NCBI GenBank assembly: GCA_019359235.1
Contig: JAHHHT010000025.1
Span: 58,414-122,413 of the forward strand
DNA: 64,000 nt
Origin: Oscillatoria princeps RMCB-10
Lineage (GTDB): Bacteria; Cyanobacteriota; Cyanobacteriia; Cyanobacteriales; Oscillatoriaceae
Reading direction: 5' to 3'
Shown: positions 42,531 through 50,468 of the stretch, piece after piece
Layout: each line of letters starts with the position of its first letter
Numbering within the stretch: the stretch's first letter is position 1
Translations under genes and position numbers: made by a program
Notes under the pieces: generated by a model
What the model saw: the letters and a program-made list of their open reading frames with translations, nothing else
What the model was told of the DNA's origin: nothing
The model's database searches: none

Positions 42531-45500
42531 TCAGTTAAAATTCTCAATGAAAAGTTTGACCTCCAGCAGAATCATCCCCAACCTCGCTACCAACTCCGCC
42601 GCCCCCTCTAACCGGCTCTCATTCGCCTGACTCTCCAGTTGAGCGGCTAGCTCTGGCACAGTGCGGACAGCCACCATAGCAGAAGCACCTTTGAGCTGGT
42701 GAGCGCGACGGCTGAGCGCGACACAATCACTAGCTTGCAGCGCACTCTCAATCCCCTCCAAATATATAGGAGCGTCTTCCATAAAAGTTTGCAGCAGTTC
42801 CAGCTGAAACTCTACGTCCCCTCTGGTGAGTTCGCCCAGTCGCTGCAAATCCACCGGACAATTCTCAGCCACCGGCTCTGCCAAATCCTCGCTGTTTTTC
42901 CGATTTATATCCGCAACATAAACGGGATAATTGTCTGACAACGGAGGTGCGCTTGCAGGCGAAACCGAGGGATTTTCCACTGACACCCGCCCCCTGAGTC
43001 CTGACGCCCAGCGATTTATAACAGCCGCCAACTTTTCCAGCTCAATCGGTTTGCTGATGTAGTCATCCATGCCAGCTTCCAAACACTTTTCTCGCTCACC
43101 TTTCATGGCGTTGGCAGTCATGGCAATCACCACAGTGTGGCGGGATTCCCCTTCATAGAAGCGAATCGCCTGCGTGGTTTTGTAGCCGTCGAGAACCGGC
43201 ATCAGACAGTCCATCAGCACGATGTCGTATTCCGTTTCTGCCAGCCGGTCGAGAGCTTCCTGACCGTTGCTGACACACTCCGCTTGGTGGCCGAGCACCT
43301 TCAGTTGATTGAGGGCAACTTTTTGATTCGTTGGAGTATCTTCCACCAGCAGAATTTTCAGGTTTGTCCGCTGTTGACTCTCAAAACCCTCTCTTTCGCC
43401 CCCCCGTAGGACAGGCGTCCCCAGCGTCCCTTGCAGAGAGGGCAATAGAGGCGAGTTGACCGCAAAGGGCAAATCGCAAACAGCGGACGACTGACCGAGC
43501 ACCCGCATCAGGCAGTCCAGCAACTTGGACGGTTTCACCGGCTTGCTCAAATAGCCGGCAAACCCCAGATCCTGCGGCTGTATGGCTCCGTCGCGCTGCT
43601 GGATGGAGGCGATCAGAATCCACTTGGTTTGAGCCAGCGCCGGCTCGTACTGGATCAGCTGGCCCAGCAATGGCGCGTTCACCCCCGGGATGTCGGCGCT
43701 GACCAGCGCCACATCGTAGGGCTGGCCCGACGCTGCAGCTCGCCGCACAGTGGCCAAGGCCACCTCCCCATTTTCCACTTCATCGGCACGCACGCCCCAC
43801 GAGTCGCAGTAACCGCGCACAACCTGGCGATTGCTAGCGCTCCCGTCCGCCACCAGCAGCCGGATGCCGCCGCAACTGACCGGCACTGGCGCAGGTGCGC
43901 CAGCCGGCGTTTCCTGGACTTCAAGCGTGACAGTGAACCAGAAGGTTGACCCCTCACCCACCAGACTCTCCACGCCAATTTCACCCCCCATCAGCTCCAC
44001 CAGCTGCTTGCAGATGGCCAGACCCAAGCCGGTGCCGCCATACTTGCGGGTGGTGGAGGTGTCCACCTGCGAAAAAGATTGGAACAGCTTCTCCAGGTTT
44101 GCCGGTGCGATGCCAATGCCCGTATCCCTCACCGAGAAGCGAATCGCTGTCCGCTGCCTTAAGTCCCCCCGTAGGACAGGCGTCCCGCCTGTCCCAGATG
44201 TCCCATCGGCCAAAGACACCAGGACAGCCACCTCCCCGGAATCCGTGAATTTGATAGCATTGCCGACCAAATTCACCAGAACCTGGCGCAGGCGACCGGC
44301 ATCTCCCCTTAATGCCAAAGGAACGTTGCTGTCAGCGACAGTGAAAAGTTCCAGCCCTTTGCCGTAGGCTTGTGTTGCCAGCAAATCAGTCACTTCTTCC
44401 AGACAAGTATTTAAGTCAAAGTCCAGCGTCTCCAGCCGCATTTCCCCAGCTTCCAGCTTAGAGAAGTCGAGAATATCATTAATCAGAGTCAGCAGGTTCT
44501 GCCCGCTGACCTTTATCGTCTGGACGAAATCTTGCTGATCGGGATTGAGAGGAGTTTTCTGGAGCAATTCCGCCATCCCCAGCACGCCATTCATAGGAGT
44601 GCGGATTTCGTGACTCATGTTTGCCAGGAATTGGGATTTCATCCGCGAAGCTTCCAAGGCGGCTTCCCGCGCTTCTACCAATTCGTTGATCGCCTGAGTC
44701 ACCATCACGATGCCGCCGATACTGCTCTCTGAGGTGTGCCAGGGTTGCACAGCCCAGCGGAGATAGAGTTTGTCGCCATCCCCGCGCTGAAACAGGTCTT
44801 CGGATTTAGAGAGGACTTCCCCTTTCAGGGCGCGTTTGTGAATCCCTCGCCACTGCGCGGGAATGTCTGGGAAAACTTCATAGTGGCAGCGCCCGATAAG
44901 GGATTGCCCCTCCAAACGGTAATCTGTCAGCCACTGATTGCTGTGAGCCAGATAGCGCATCTCCGTATCAAACATCGCCATCGCCACCGGCGCATTGGCA
45001 ATAATTTGCCGCAATTGCCGCCGCTCTTGCTCCAGAGCTTCTTCAATCCGCTTGCGGTCTGTAATGTCGTTGAGGGTGCCAGAAGTGCCCAGCAGCGTCC
45101 CCTCCGCAGCTAAAATTAATCGCTTCTGAGCCTCCATCCAGCGGTAGCCGCCGTCTTTAGTCCGGTAGCGAACCTCGTGACGGGCGTAATCTTGTTCCCC
45201 GGAAAGCAGAGTTTGCAAATTTTCCAAACACGCCGCACGGTCATCGGGGTGAACGAAGTCTAAAAAGTTCTGACTCAGACTCTCTTCAATGGAAAAGCCG
45301 GTAATTTCTGTCCAGGCGGGGTTGAGAAATGTCCAGCAGCCCCGCTCGTCCCTTTGGAAAATGACTTCTTTTAAGCTGTCTACAAGAGAGCGATACTTGT
45401 TCTCGCTCTCTTGTAGAGAGGCGATTAATCGCGTCTCTACCGCTTCGGCTTGCTTGCGCTCCGTGATGTCGCGCTGAACGGTAGCGTAGCACATCGGCTC

Positions 45501-48500
45501 CCCGGTTTGCGGGTGCCTCACCACAAACATACTCATCTGCATGTCGATAAGGCCGCCGGTTTTCAAGTGGCGCAGGGGAACCTCTCCCTCCCAGTGACCG
45601 CTTCGCACCACTGTCGGCATAATAACATCCAGGAATTGCTCCCAAGAGTCTGGAGCGTAGTAGTCCGAAATGTTCTTGGACAGAGTTTCTTCCAGGCCCG
45701 ACAGCCCCACCAGTTTCCGCCCCGCTTCATTGAGATACAGGGTTTTTCCTGACAGGGTTGTCATCCCAATGAAGTCGCTGCTGTTCTCGACCAGGGAAAC
45801 AAATTTTTGCTGCTCCTCCTCCGCCCGTTTGCGCTCCGTGATGTCGCGAAAATTCCACACCCTGCCGAAAATGTTTTCTCCCTGGCGCTGCGGCTGGGAG
45901 GAGCACTCAAAAAATCGACCGTCTTTAAATTCTAACAGGTCGTAACTGTCGGCATCAAGCCGGGTATACAGTTCTTTTACCTTTTTTATAAACGCTTGCG
46001 GGTCTTTCAGTTGCTTGAAGGCAAACGCCAGCGCTCTGGACTCATCCTGTGAGGCTACAATTTCCTCAGGAATCCGCCACATTTCTACAAACTTGCGATT
46101 GAAAGTGTTAATTTTTCCCAGGCTGTCAACTGCCAGAATCCCGTCTGCAGTAGAATCAAAGGTTGCCTGCAGCAGCGCCAGCGATTTTTGCAGCGCTGAC
46201 TCCGCCAGCTTGCGATCCCGCGCCTCCATTGCTAAAGAAGTCATGTACGCCAAATAACTGGCGAAGTTCTCCTCCTCCAGCCCCCAGCGCCGGGGAGGGC
46301 CCACATGCTCGTGACAGATGACTCCCACAGTCCGCCCGCCGAAACGTACCGGCACGTCCAGTATGGATGTAATTCCCAGCGGTGTGAGATAGCTGGCTGA
46401 CAACTCCCGAGTCCGGGGATCGGTATGGGCGCTATCAGCGGCGATAATGCCGCCATTGAGCAGCGCTTGAAAATAGGCGGGAAAGTCAGCGGCTGTCAGT
46501 TCAAAGCCTTGCAAATGCTGGCGCGTGTTCTGTTCGTACAGGTCAGCGCAGCACAGCTTGCTGCCATCCGAGCTGTAAAACCACACACTCGCCCGCTCTA
46601 CGCCCAGGGTGTTTACTGCGATCTGGGTAATGTCCCCCAAGGCAGCGCTGAAATCGCCGGTGTACAGTGGCTTGCTCTTTGCCAGCGCCATCAGCCCCGC
46701 CTGCTGCCTTCTCAGCCTCCTTTCGCTTTGCTGCAGCGCCTCTTCTGTGCGTTTGCGCTCTGTGATGTCTTGGAACTGCGAGACAAAGTAAAGCAGTCTG
46801 CGGTCAGAGTCCCGCACTCGGGAGACATTCACCAGCACCCACACGACGCGCCCGAGCTTGTGGGTGTACCGCTTTTCTACCTGATAGGTGCTAATTTCAC
46901 CGGCCAGCGCTTGGCGCAGATAGTGAAGATCGACATCTACATCTTCTGGATGGGTGATGTCCTGGAAGGTGATTGCCAGCAACTCTGACTCTGAATAGCC
47001 CAGGATCTCGCACAAGGAACGATTCACCTGCAACCAGCGACCGTCAGTTCCCACCAGAGCCATGCCAATCGCCGAATACTCAAAGGCGCTTCTGAACCGT
47101 TCCTGGCTTTCCCGCAGCGCAAGGGAAGCCTGTACCCGCTCGGTAATGTCAAAAAGGGTGGAGCGGCTCATCAGGTAATTCCCATCCGCATCTTTGACCG
47201 CTGTTGCGCTCAGGAGTGCCGGTAGAATCGTGCCATCCTTGCGCACCAGCTGGAACTCCAGATCGCTCACCCAGCCTCGCTTTTTGAATCGGGGAAAGTT
47301 TTCCAGAAAGGTTGGCAAACTCTCTGCGGTCAGGAGGTCGGAAAACTTTATCTTGCCGATCAGTTCATCTCTGGTGTAGCCCAACCAATTGAGTTCGGTA
47401 TCGTTGATGCGGATGAATGTGCCGCTTTCGTCGAGGGAGTGATACCCGCAGGGGGCGTTGTTGTACAAGTCTTGCAGTTCGGAAGCGTAGCTTTGCAGCT
47501 CTAAATCCGCCCGCAGGCCCTCGGCGATTTCCTCCTGCAGTAATTGGTTAATTTCTACTAACTCGGCGGTGCGCTCCCCGACTCGGATTTCTAACTCGTC
47601 GCGCGAAGACTGCAGAGACTCTTGCGCCCATTTGCGTTCCAGTTCTGCAGCCGCCCGCGCCGCAAAAACAGTTACCAGCGATTCGGTTCGCCGGTCTTTT
47701 AATAGCGGCTTGTCATCCAGCACGCACACGAGGCCAATTGGCTTTTGCGATGTGTTAATTAGCGGCACTCCCAGGTAACTTACCGCAACCATCGGCTTGA
47801 TCAGCTGGTCTGACGGGAATAATTCCTGCAATTTATCCGGGTAAAAACACATCTCTGCCTGTTCGATGACGACTTCACAGGGCGTCCCTGCTAGGCTGTA
47901 GCAGCTGTTTTCCCCCAGACGGTCCCCCGCCCACAAGGCCAGAGTCTGCATTTGCAATTCCTGCGGGCTGCCGGCAACCAAAAAGCAGACAGCGGCGTAG
48001 CGGACGCCCAGCGCTGTTGCCAGATGGCGGACAAGCGCCGGGAAGAATTCTTCTCCCGTGACGGACGCTGTCCCCGCCACAATATTTTGCAGGGCTGCAG
48101 TCGCGAGTTGGCGTTCGGTAATTTCAGCCTGCAGCGCTGCGTTGGCTGCAGCCAGTTCTGCAGTGCGCGACCGCACCAGGATTTCTAAGTTGTCGCGGGC
48201 AAAGCGCAACTCTTCCTCTGTCTGCTTCCGCGCCCTGATTTCTTGCTGCAGCTGTTCGTTCGTCTCTGTCAGCTCGGCAGTCTGCTCGCTCACTAGCTCT
48301 TCGAGCTGGTTATGGTACTGGTGCAGCAAGACTTCTGCCTGCTTGCGCAAGGATATGTCGGTGATTAACCCGTCGATGCGAGTCTCAATCCCGCTGTTAT
48401 CCCCAATCAGCCAGCCCCGGTGATTCACCCACCGCACCTCACCGTCGGGGCGGACAATCCGGTACTCTGTTTCTGCGCTGCCGGTGTCCAAAACGATTCG

Positions 48501-49601
48501 GATAAAGTGGGAAATGCCAGCCCTGTCGGAGGGGTAAATGACTTCTTGCCACAGGTGCCGGTTGTCGTGGAATTCCACCACTGAACGACCGTAAACCATT
48601 TCTGTGGCTGGGTTTAGGTAAAATACCTCAAAGGTAGTGGCTGAAATTGACCACACTACGTCTTGCAGCGAGTCCATCAGGCTGCTCAGTCGCGCTTCGC
48701 TCTCCTGCAAGGCGGCTTCGGTTTGCCGGCGCTCCGCAATCTGACTCTCTAACCGCTGGATTGTCTGGTTTAATTCGGCGGTTCGCTCCTCGACTCTTTG
48801 CACTAGGGCGGCATTCATCTTGGCCACTGCTGCCTCTGTCCGCTTGCGCTCGGTAATATCCCGACCGATATAAACAAAATTTTCTACCCCCTCTGTCTCA
48901 CTCTCAATGGCGGAGCGGGAAAAGGCAACGGGAATTTCTTCTCCTGTTTTGGTCAGACAAACGACTTCCAAAGACTGCGGCGCGTTCGCTTCTGATGGCT
49001 GGGGGTAGAACAGTCGCTCCCCAGCCAGAATCAGGGAAATGTGATGGCCAATTAATTCGGCTTCCCTGTACCCAAATAAATCAAGTGCCGCTCGATTCAC
49101 GGTTTTTATTTTCCCCGACCGGGCTGTGACTATCAAGGCGTCCGCCATTGAGGCAATAATCCGCTCTATATAATTGTTTGAAGTCGCTAAAGCGCTCAGT
49201 AAAAGATGAGCTTCATTCGCTCTCTGCACCAAGCTTTGCTTCAAAACCATCTTTTCTGTTACATCCTCAAACCAGACAACCAACTCCGGTTCCCGCGCCT
49301 CTTCATCTTGGCAGTCTGTGACCAGTAAATCAATATACAAAGCGGAGCTATTTTCTGCATATCTGGCAATCCCTTTTAACTCAAAACTGGCCTGCTGCCC
49401 CCGAATAATTTGTGTTAATATATCTTCAACACCTATCAGTTCAGGAAAGCCGGCTCGCACATCAAAGCCGGCCCTCACCTCCTCAGGCCGGTCGGCAAAC
49501 CGCCCCACGCCAAAGGACATCTCTTGGATCAGCAAGTCCTGATTCACCGTCAGGTATTCCCTGCGGGTTGGCGCTAATAGTTTCTTTAAAAGTGGATTCA
49601 T
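42531..49601 (-). CDS. Giant multi-PAS/GAF hybrid histidine kinase with REC-REC-Hpt
   Basis: A 2356-residue soluble protein, unusually long for a kinase. Order: shared N-terminal domain (1-150); PAS; coiled coil; PAS; coiled coil; GAF; PAS; PAS; GAF; four further PAS; HisKA with His1664 (FLANMSHEIRTPMNG); HATPase_c (GNAIKFTDSGEV, DTGIGIAPANLEKLF, YGGTGLGLAICKQL); receiver 1 (~1910-2040); receiver 2 with Asp2131 (VLMDCLMPVLDG); Hpt with His2301 (RRAHQLKGASAM). Receiver 1 has Ser1968 where Asp is required (ALVSADIPG), so it is a pseudo-receiver. AAGGAG precedes the ATG. It lies 313 bp downstream of the intact GTPase on the same strand. Three palindromic repeats are translated within it: in the ATPase loop, the REC-REC linker and a PAS linker. 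The length could give many ligand inputs; no chromophore-type Cys was identified. Confidence 0.93.
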   Translation of the reverse strand: MNPLLKKLLAPTRREYLTVNQDLLIQEMSFGVGRFADRPEEVRAGFDVRAGFPELIGVEDILTQIIRGQQASFELKGIARYAENSSALYIDLLVTDCQDEEAREPELVVWFEDVTEKMVLKQSLVQRANEAHLLLSALATSNNYIERIIASMADALIVTARSGKIKTVNRAALDLFGYREAELIGHHISLILAGERLFYPQPSEANAPQSLEVVCLTKTGEEIPVAFSRSAIESETEGVENFVYIGRDITERKRTEAAVAKMNAALVQRVEERTAELNQTIQRLESQIAERRQTEAALQESEARLSSLMDSLQDVVWSISATTFEVFYLNPATEMVYGRSVVEFHDNRHLWQEVIYPSDRAGISHFIRIVLDTGSAETEYRIVRPDGEVRWVNHRGWLIGDNSGIETRIDGLITDISLRKQAEVLLHQYHNQLEELVSEQTAELTETNEQLQQEIRARKQTEEELRFARDNLEILVRSRTAELAAANAALQAEITERQLATAALQNIVAGTASVTGEEFFPALVRHLATALGVRYAAVCFLVAGSPQELQMQTLALWAGDRLGENSCYSLAGTPCEVVIEQAEMCFYPDKLQELFPSDQLIKPMVAVSYLGVPLINTSQKPIGLVCVLDDKPLLKDRRTESLVTVFAARAAAELERKWAQESLQSSRDELEIRVGERTAELVEINQLLQEEIAEGLRADLELQSYASELQDLYNNAPCGYHSLDESGTFIRINDTELNWLGYTRDELIGKIKFSDLLTAESLPTFLENFPRFKKRGWVSDLEFQLVRKDGTILPALLSATAVKDADGNYLMSRSTLFDITERVQASLALRESQERFRSAFEYSAIGMALVGTDGRWLQVNRSLCEILGYSESELLAITFQDITHPEDVDVDLHYLRQALAGEISTYQVEKRYTHKLGRVVWVLVNVSRVRDSDRRLLYFVSQFQDITERKRTEEALQQSERRLRRQQAGLMALAKSKPLYTGDFSAALGDITQIAVNTLGVERASVWFYSSDGSKLCCADLYEQNTRQHLQGFELTAADFPAYFQALLNGGIIAADSAHTDPRTRELSASYLTPLGITSILDVPVRFGGRTVGVICHEHVGPPRRWGLEEENFASYLAYMTSLAMEARDRKLAESALQKSLALLQATFDSTADGILAVDSLGKINTFNRKFVEMWRIPEEIVASQDESRALAFAFKQLKDPQAFIKKVKELYTRLDADSYDLLEFKDGRFFECSSQPQRQGENIFGRVWNFRDITERKRAEEEQQKFVSLVENSSDFIGMTTLSGKTLYLNEAGRKLVGLSGLEETLSKNISDYYAPDSWEQFLDVIMPTVVRSGHWEGEVPLRHLKTGGLIDMQMSMFVVRHPQTGEPMCYATVQRDITERKQAEAVETRLIASLQESENKYRSLVDSLKEVIFQRDERGCWTFLNPAWTEITGFSIEESLSQNFLDFVHPDDRAACLENLQTLLSGEQDYARHEVRYRTKDGGYRWMEAQKRLILAAEGTLLGTSGTLNDITDRKRIEEALEQERRQLRQIIANAPVAMAMFDTEMRYLAHSNQWLTDYRLEGQSLIGRCHYEVFPDIPAQWRGIHKRALKGEVLSKSEDLFQRGDGDKLYLRWAVQPWHTSESSIGGIVMVTQAINELVEAREAALEASRMKSQFLANMSHEIRTPMNGVLGMAELLQKTPLNPDQQDFVQTIKVSGQNLLTLINDILDFSKLEAGEMRLETLDFDLNTCLEEVTDLLATQAYGKGLELFTVADSNVPLALRGDAGRLRQVLVNLVGNAIKFTDSGEVAVLVSLADGTSGTGGTPVLRGDLRQRTAIRFSVRDTGIGIAPANLEKLFQSFSQVDTSTTRKYGGTGLGLAICKQLVELMGGEIGVESLVGEGSTFWFTVTLEVQETPAGAPAPVPVSCGGIRLLVADGSASNRQVVRGYCDSWGVRADEVENGEVALATVRRAAASGQPYDVALVSADIPGVNAPLLGQLIQYEPALAQTKWILIASIQQRDGAIQPQDLGFAGYLSKPVKPSKLLDCLMRVLGQSSAVCDLPFAVNSPLLPSLQGTLGTPVLRGGEREGFESQQRTNLKILLVEDTPTNQKVALNQLKVLGHQAECVSNGQEALDRLAETEYDIVLMDCLMPVLDGYKTTQAIRFYEGESRHTVVIAMTANAMKGEREKCLEAGMDDYISKPIELEKLAAVINRWASGLRGRVSVENPSVSPASAPPLSDNYPVYVADINRKNSEDLAEPVAENCPVDLQRLGELTRGDVEFQLELLQTFMEDAPIYLEGIESALQASDCVALSRRAHQLKGASAMVAVRTVPELAAQLESQANESRLEGAAELVARLGMILLEVKLFIENFN
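43405..43431. repeat. GTAGGACAGGCGTCC repeat in the REC-REC linker of the hybrid kinase
   Basis: Same family as 42317. On the minus strand it encodes the peptide GTLGTPVLRGG between the two receivers, in frame. Confidence 0.6.
44171..44195. repeat. GTAGGACAGGCGTCC repeat inside the kinase ATPase domain
   Basis: GGACAGGCGTCCCGCCTGTCC palindrome encoding SGTGGTPVLRG at ~residues 1801-1813, between the N-box strand and the D-box of HATPase_c, in frame. Confidence 0.65.
45380..45440. repeat. Two palindromes in a PAS-PAS linker of the hybrid kinase
   Basis: CTACAAGAGAGCGA / TCGCTCTCTTGTAG (45380-45416) is followed by GTAGAGAGGCGATTAATCGC with CGTCTCTAC (45413-45440). In frame they encode VETRLIASLQESENKYRS, replacing the usual short linker. 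Confidence 0.6.
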
Positions 49602-49638
49602 AAACTTCTCCTTTTTCCTCTTTCCATCGCTCAGTGCC

Positions 49639-49752
49639 TGTTTATAAAGTAATTGTTAAGGCGGGCAGGGGGTGAGAAACCGGGTTTCTTTTCCTGTCGC
49701 CCACAGCCACAAGAAACCCGGTTTCTGGCGACTTCACTTTTCTTTATAAACA
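49639..49752. mobile_element. MITE-like element, relative of 16382-16469
   Basis: TGTTTATAAAG and CTTTATAAACA are exact 11-bp inverted ends. Inside are GGCAGGGGGTGAGAAACCGG, a GAAACCGGGTTTC / GAAACCCGGTTTC palindrome and TTCACTTTTCTTT, shared with the 16382 copy. ~114 bp, no coding capacity. Confidence 0.65.
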
Positions 49753-49832
49753 CTCGCTAAGTGCCTCCCCGGTCATCCGTCACTGGCCATCGATCCCCGG
49801 TCATCGGTCAAATCCCATCAGGCCATCCGGGC

Positions 49833-49888
49833 GATCCCATCCCGGCGATCCCGTCCCGGCGATCCCGTCCCGGCGATCCCGTCCCGGC
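49833..49888. repeat. GATCCCGTCCCGGC 14-bp tandem repeat, four copies
   Basis: Four consecutive units, the first with CAT in place of CGT. The preceding ~50 bases contain looser GGTCATCC / GATCCC words. Confidence 0.75.
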
Positions 49889-49914
49889 ACCGTCACCGCC
49901 ACCGGCCACAATTG

Positions 49915-50451
49915 CTATGATGTCGCTTCTACCATTTTTTTCGCTAATTTTTGAAACATTTCGTCAACATCTTTGCCGGTCTTGGCCGAAGTTGTATAAA
50001 TGGCGATCACTCGCTGTTTCTCTGTAAACTGAACAGACTGCGCCAGTTTGGCCAGTTTTTCCTCATCCACCAGGTCAGCTTTATTCAAGGCGACGATCAG
50101 TACCGCTTTGGGATTCACCGATAAAACCAGCTGCATCCGCTCTGCCAGATTCTCAACGGTTTCTTGGCGCGTCAGATCGGCCACGACGATTGCCCCACTG
50201 GCTCCCTGCAGGTACGAGGGCGCAATCGCCTTAAATTTTGTGTGGCCTTCTAAATCCCATATTAACAACTGTACATTCTTCTTGGCCGGCTGTTCTGCCT
50301 GTTCTAACTCAATGTTCTTGCGGGAAATCTTCACGCCCACGGTTGACAGATACTGGTCGCTGAACTGCTGATCGACAAACCTGCGAATTAGGCTGGTTTT
50401 ACCCACCCCAAAGTCGCCTACAAGGCACATTTTTTTAGATACAGTTGACAT
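49915..50451 (-). CDS. Intact Ras-like small GTPase
   Basis: A 178-residue single-domain GTPase. All motifs are visible: P-loop GDFGVGKTS (12-20), switch I Thr in YLSTVGVKIS, G3 IWDLEGH, G4 NKAD and G5 TSAK. Glycine and Lys/Thr residues needed for GTP binding are present; the G3 shows Glu-Gly-His where Ras has Ala-Gly-Gln. It belongs among prokaryotic Ras-like GTPases (MglA/Rup-type group), which are switches controlled by roadblock-domain partners. Here a protein with a roadblock-like domain is encoded 17 bp upstream, strongly suggesting co-function. No lipid-modification motif is at the C-terminus. Confidence 0.92.
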   Translation of the reverse strand: MSTVSKKMCLVGDFGVGKTSLIRRFVDQQFSDQYLSTVGVKISRKNIELEQAEQPAKKNVQLLIWDLEGHTKFKAIAPSYLQGASGAIVVADLTRQETVENLAERMQLVLSVNPKAVLIVALNKADLVDEEKLAKLAQSVQFTEKQRVIAIYTTSAKTGKDVDEMFQKLAKKMVEATS

Positions 50452-50468
50452 TATTTTATTTTTGCCCC

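Larger units (their letters stand above)
49602..49914. other. Spacer between GTPase and hybrid kinase genes
   Basis: No gene. Holds a MITE-like element (49639-49752), a GATC-rich direct-repeat zone and a 14-bp tandem repeat (49833-49888). The insertion may have separated genes once adjacent. Confidence 0.5.
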
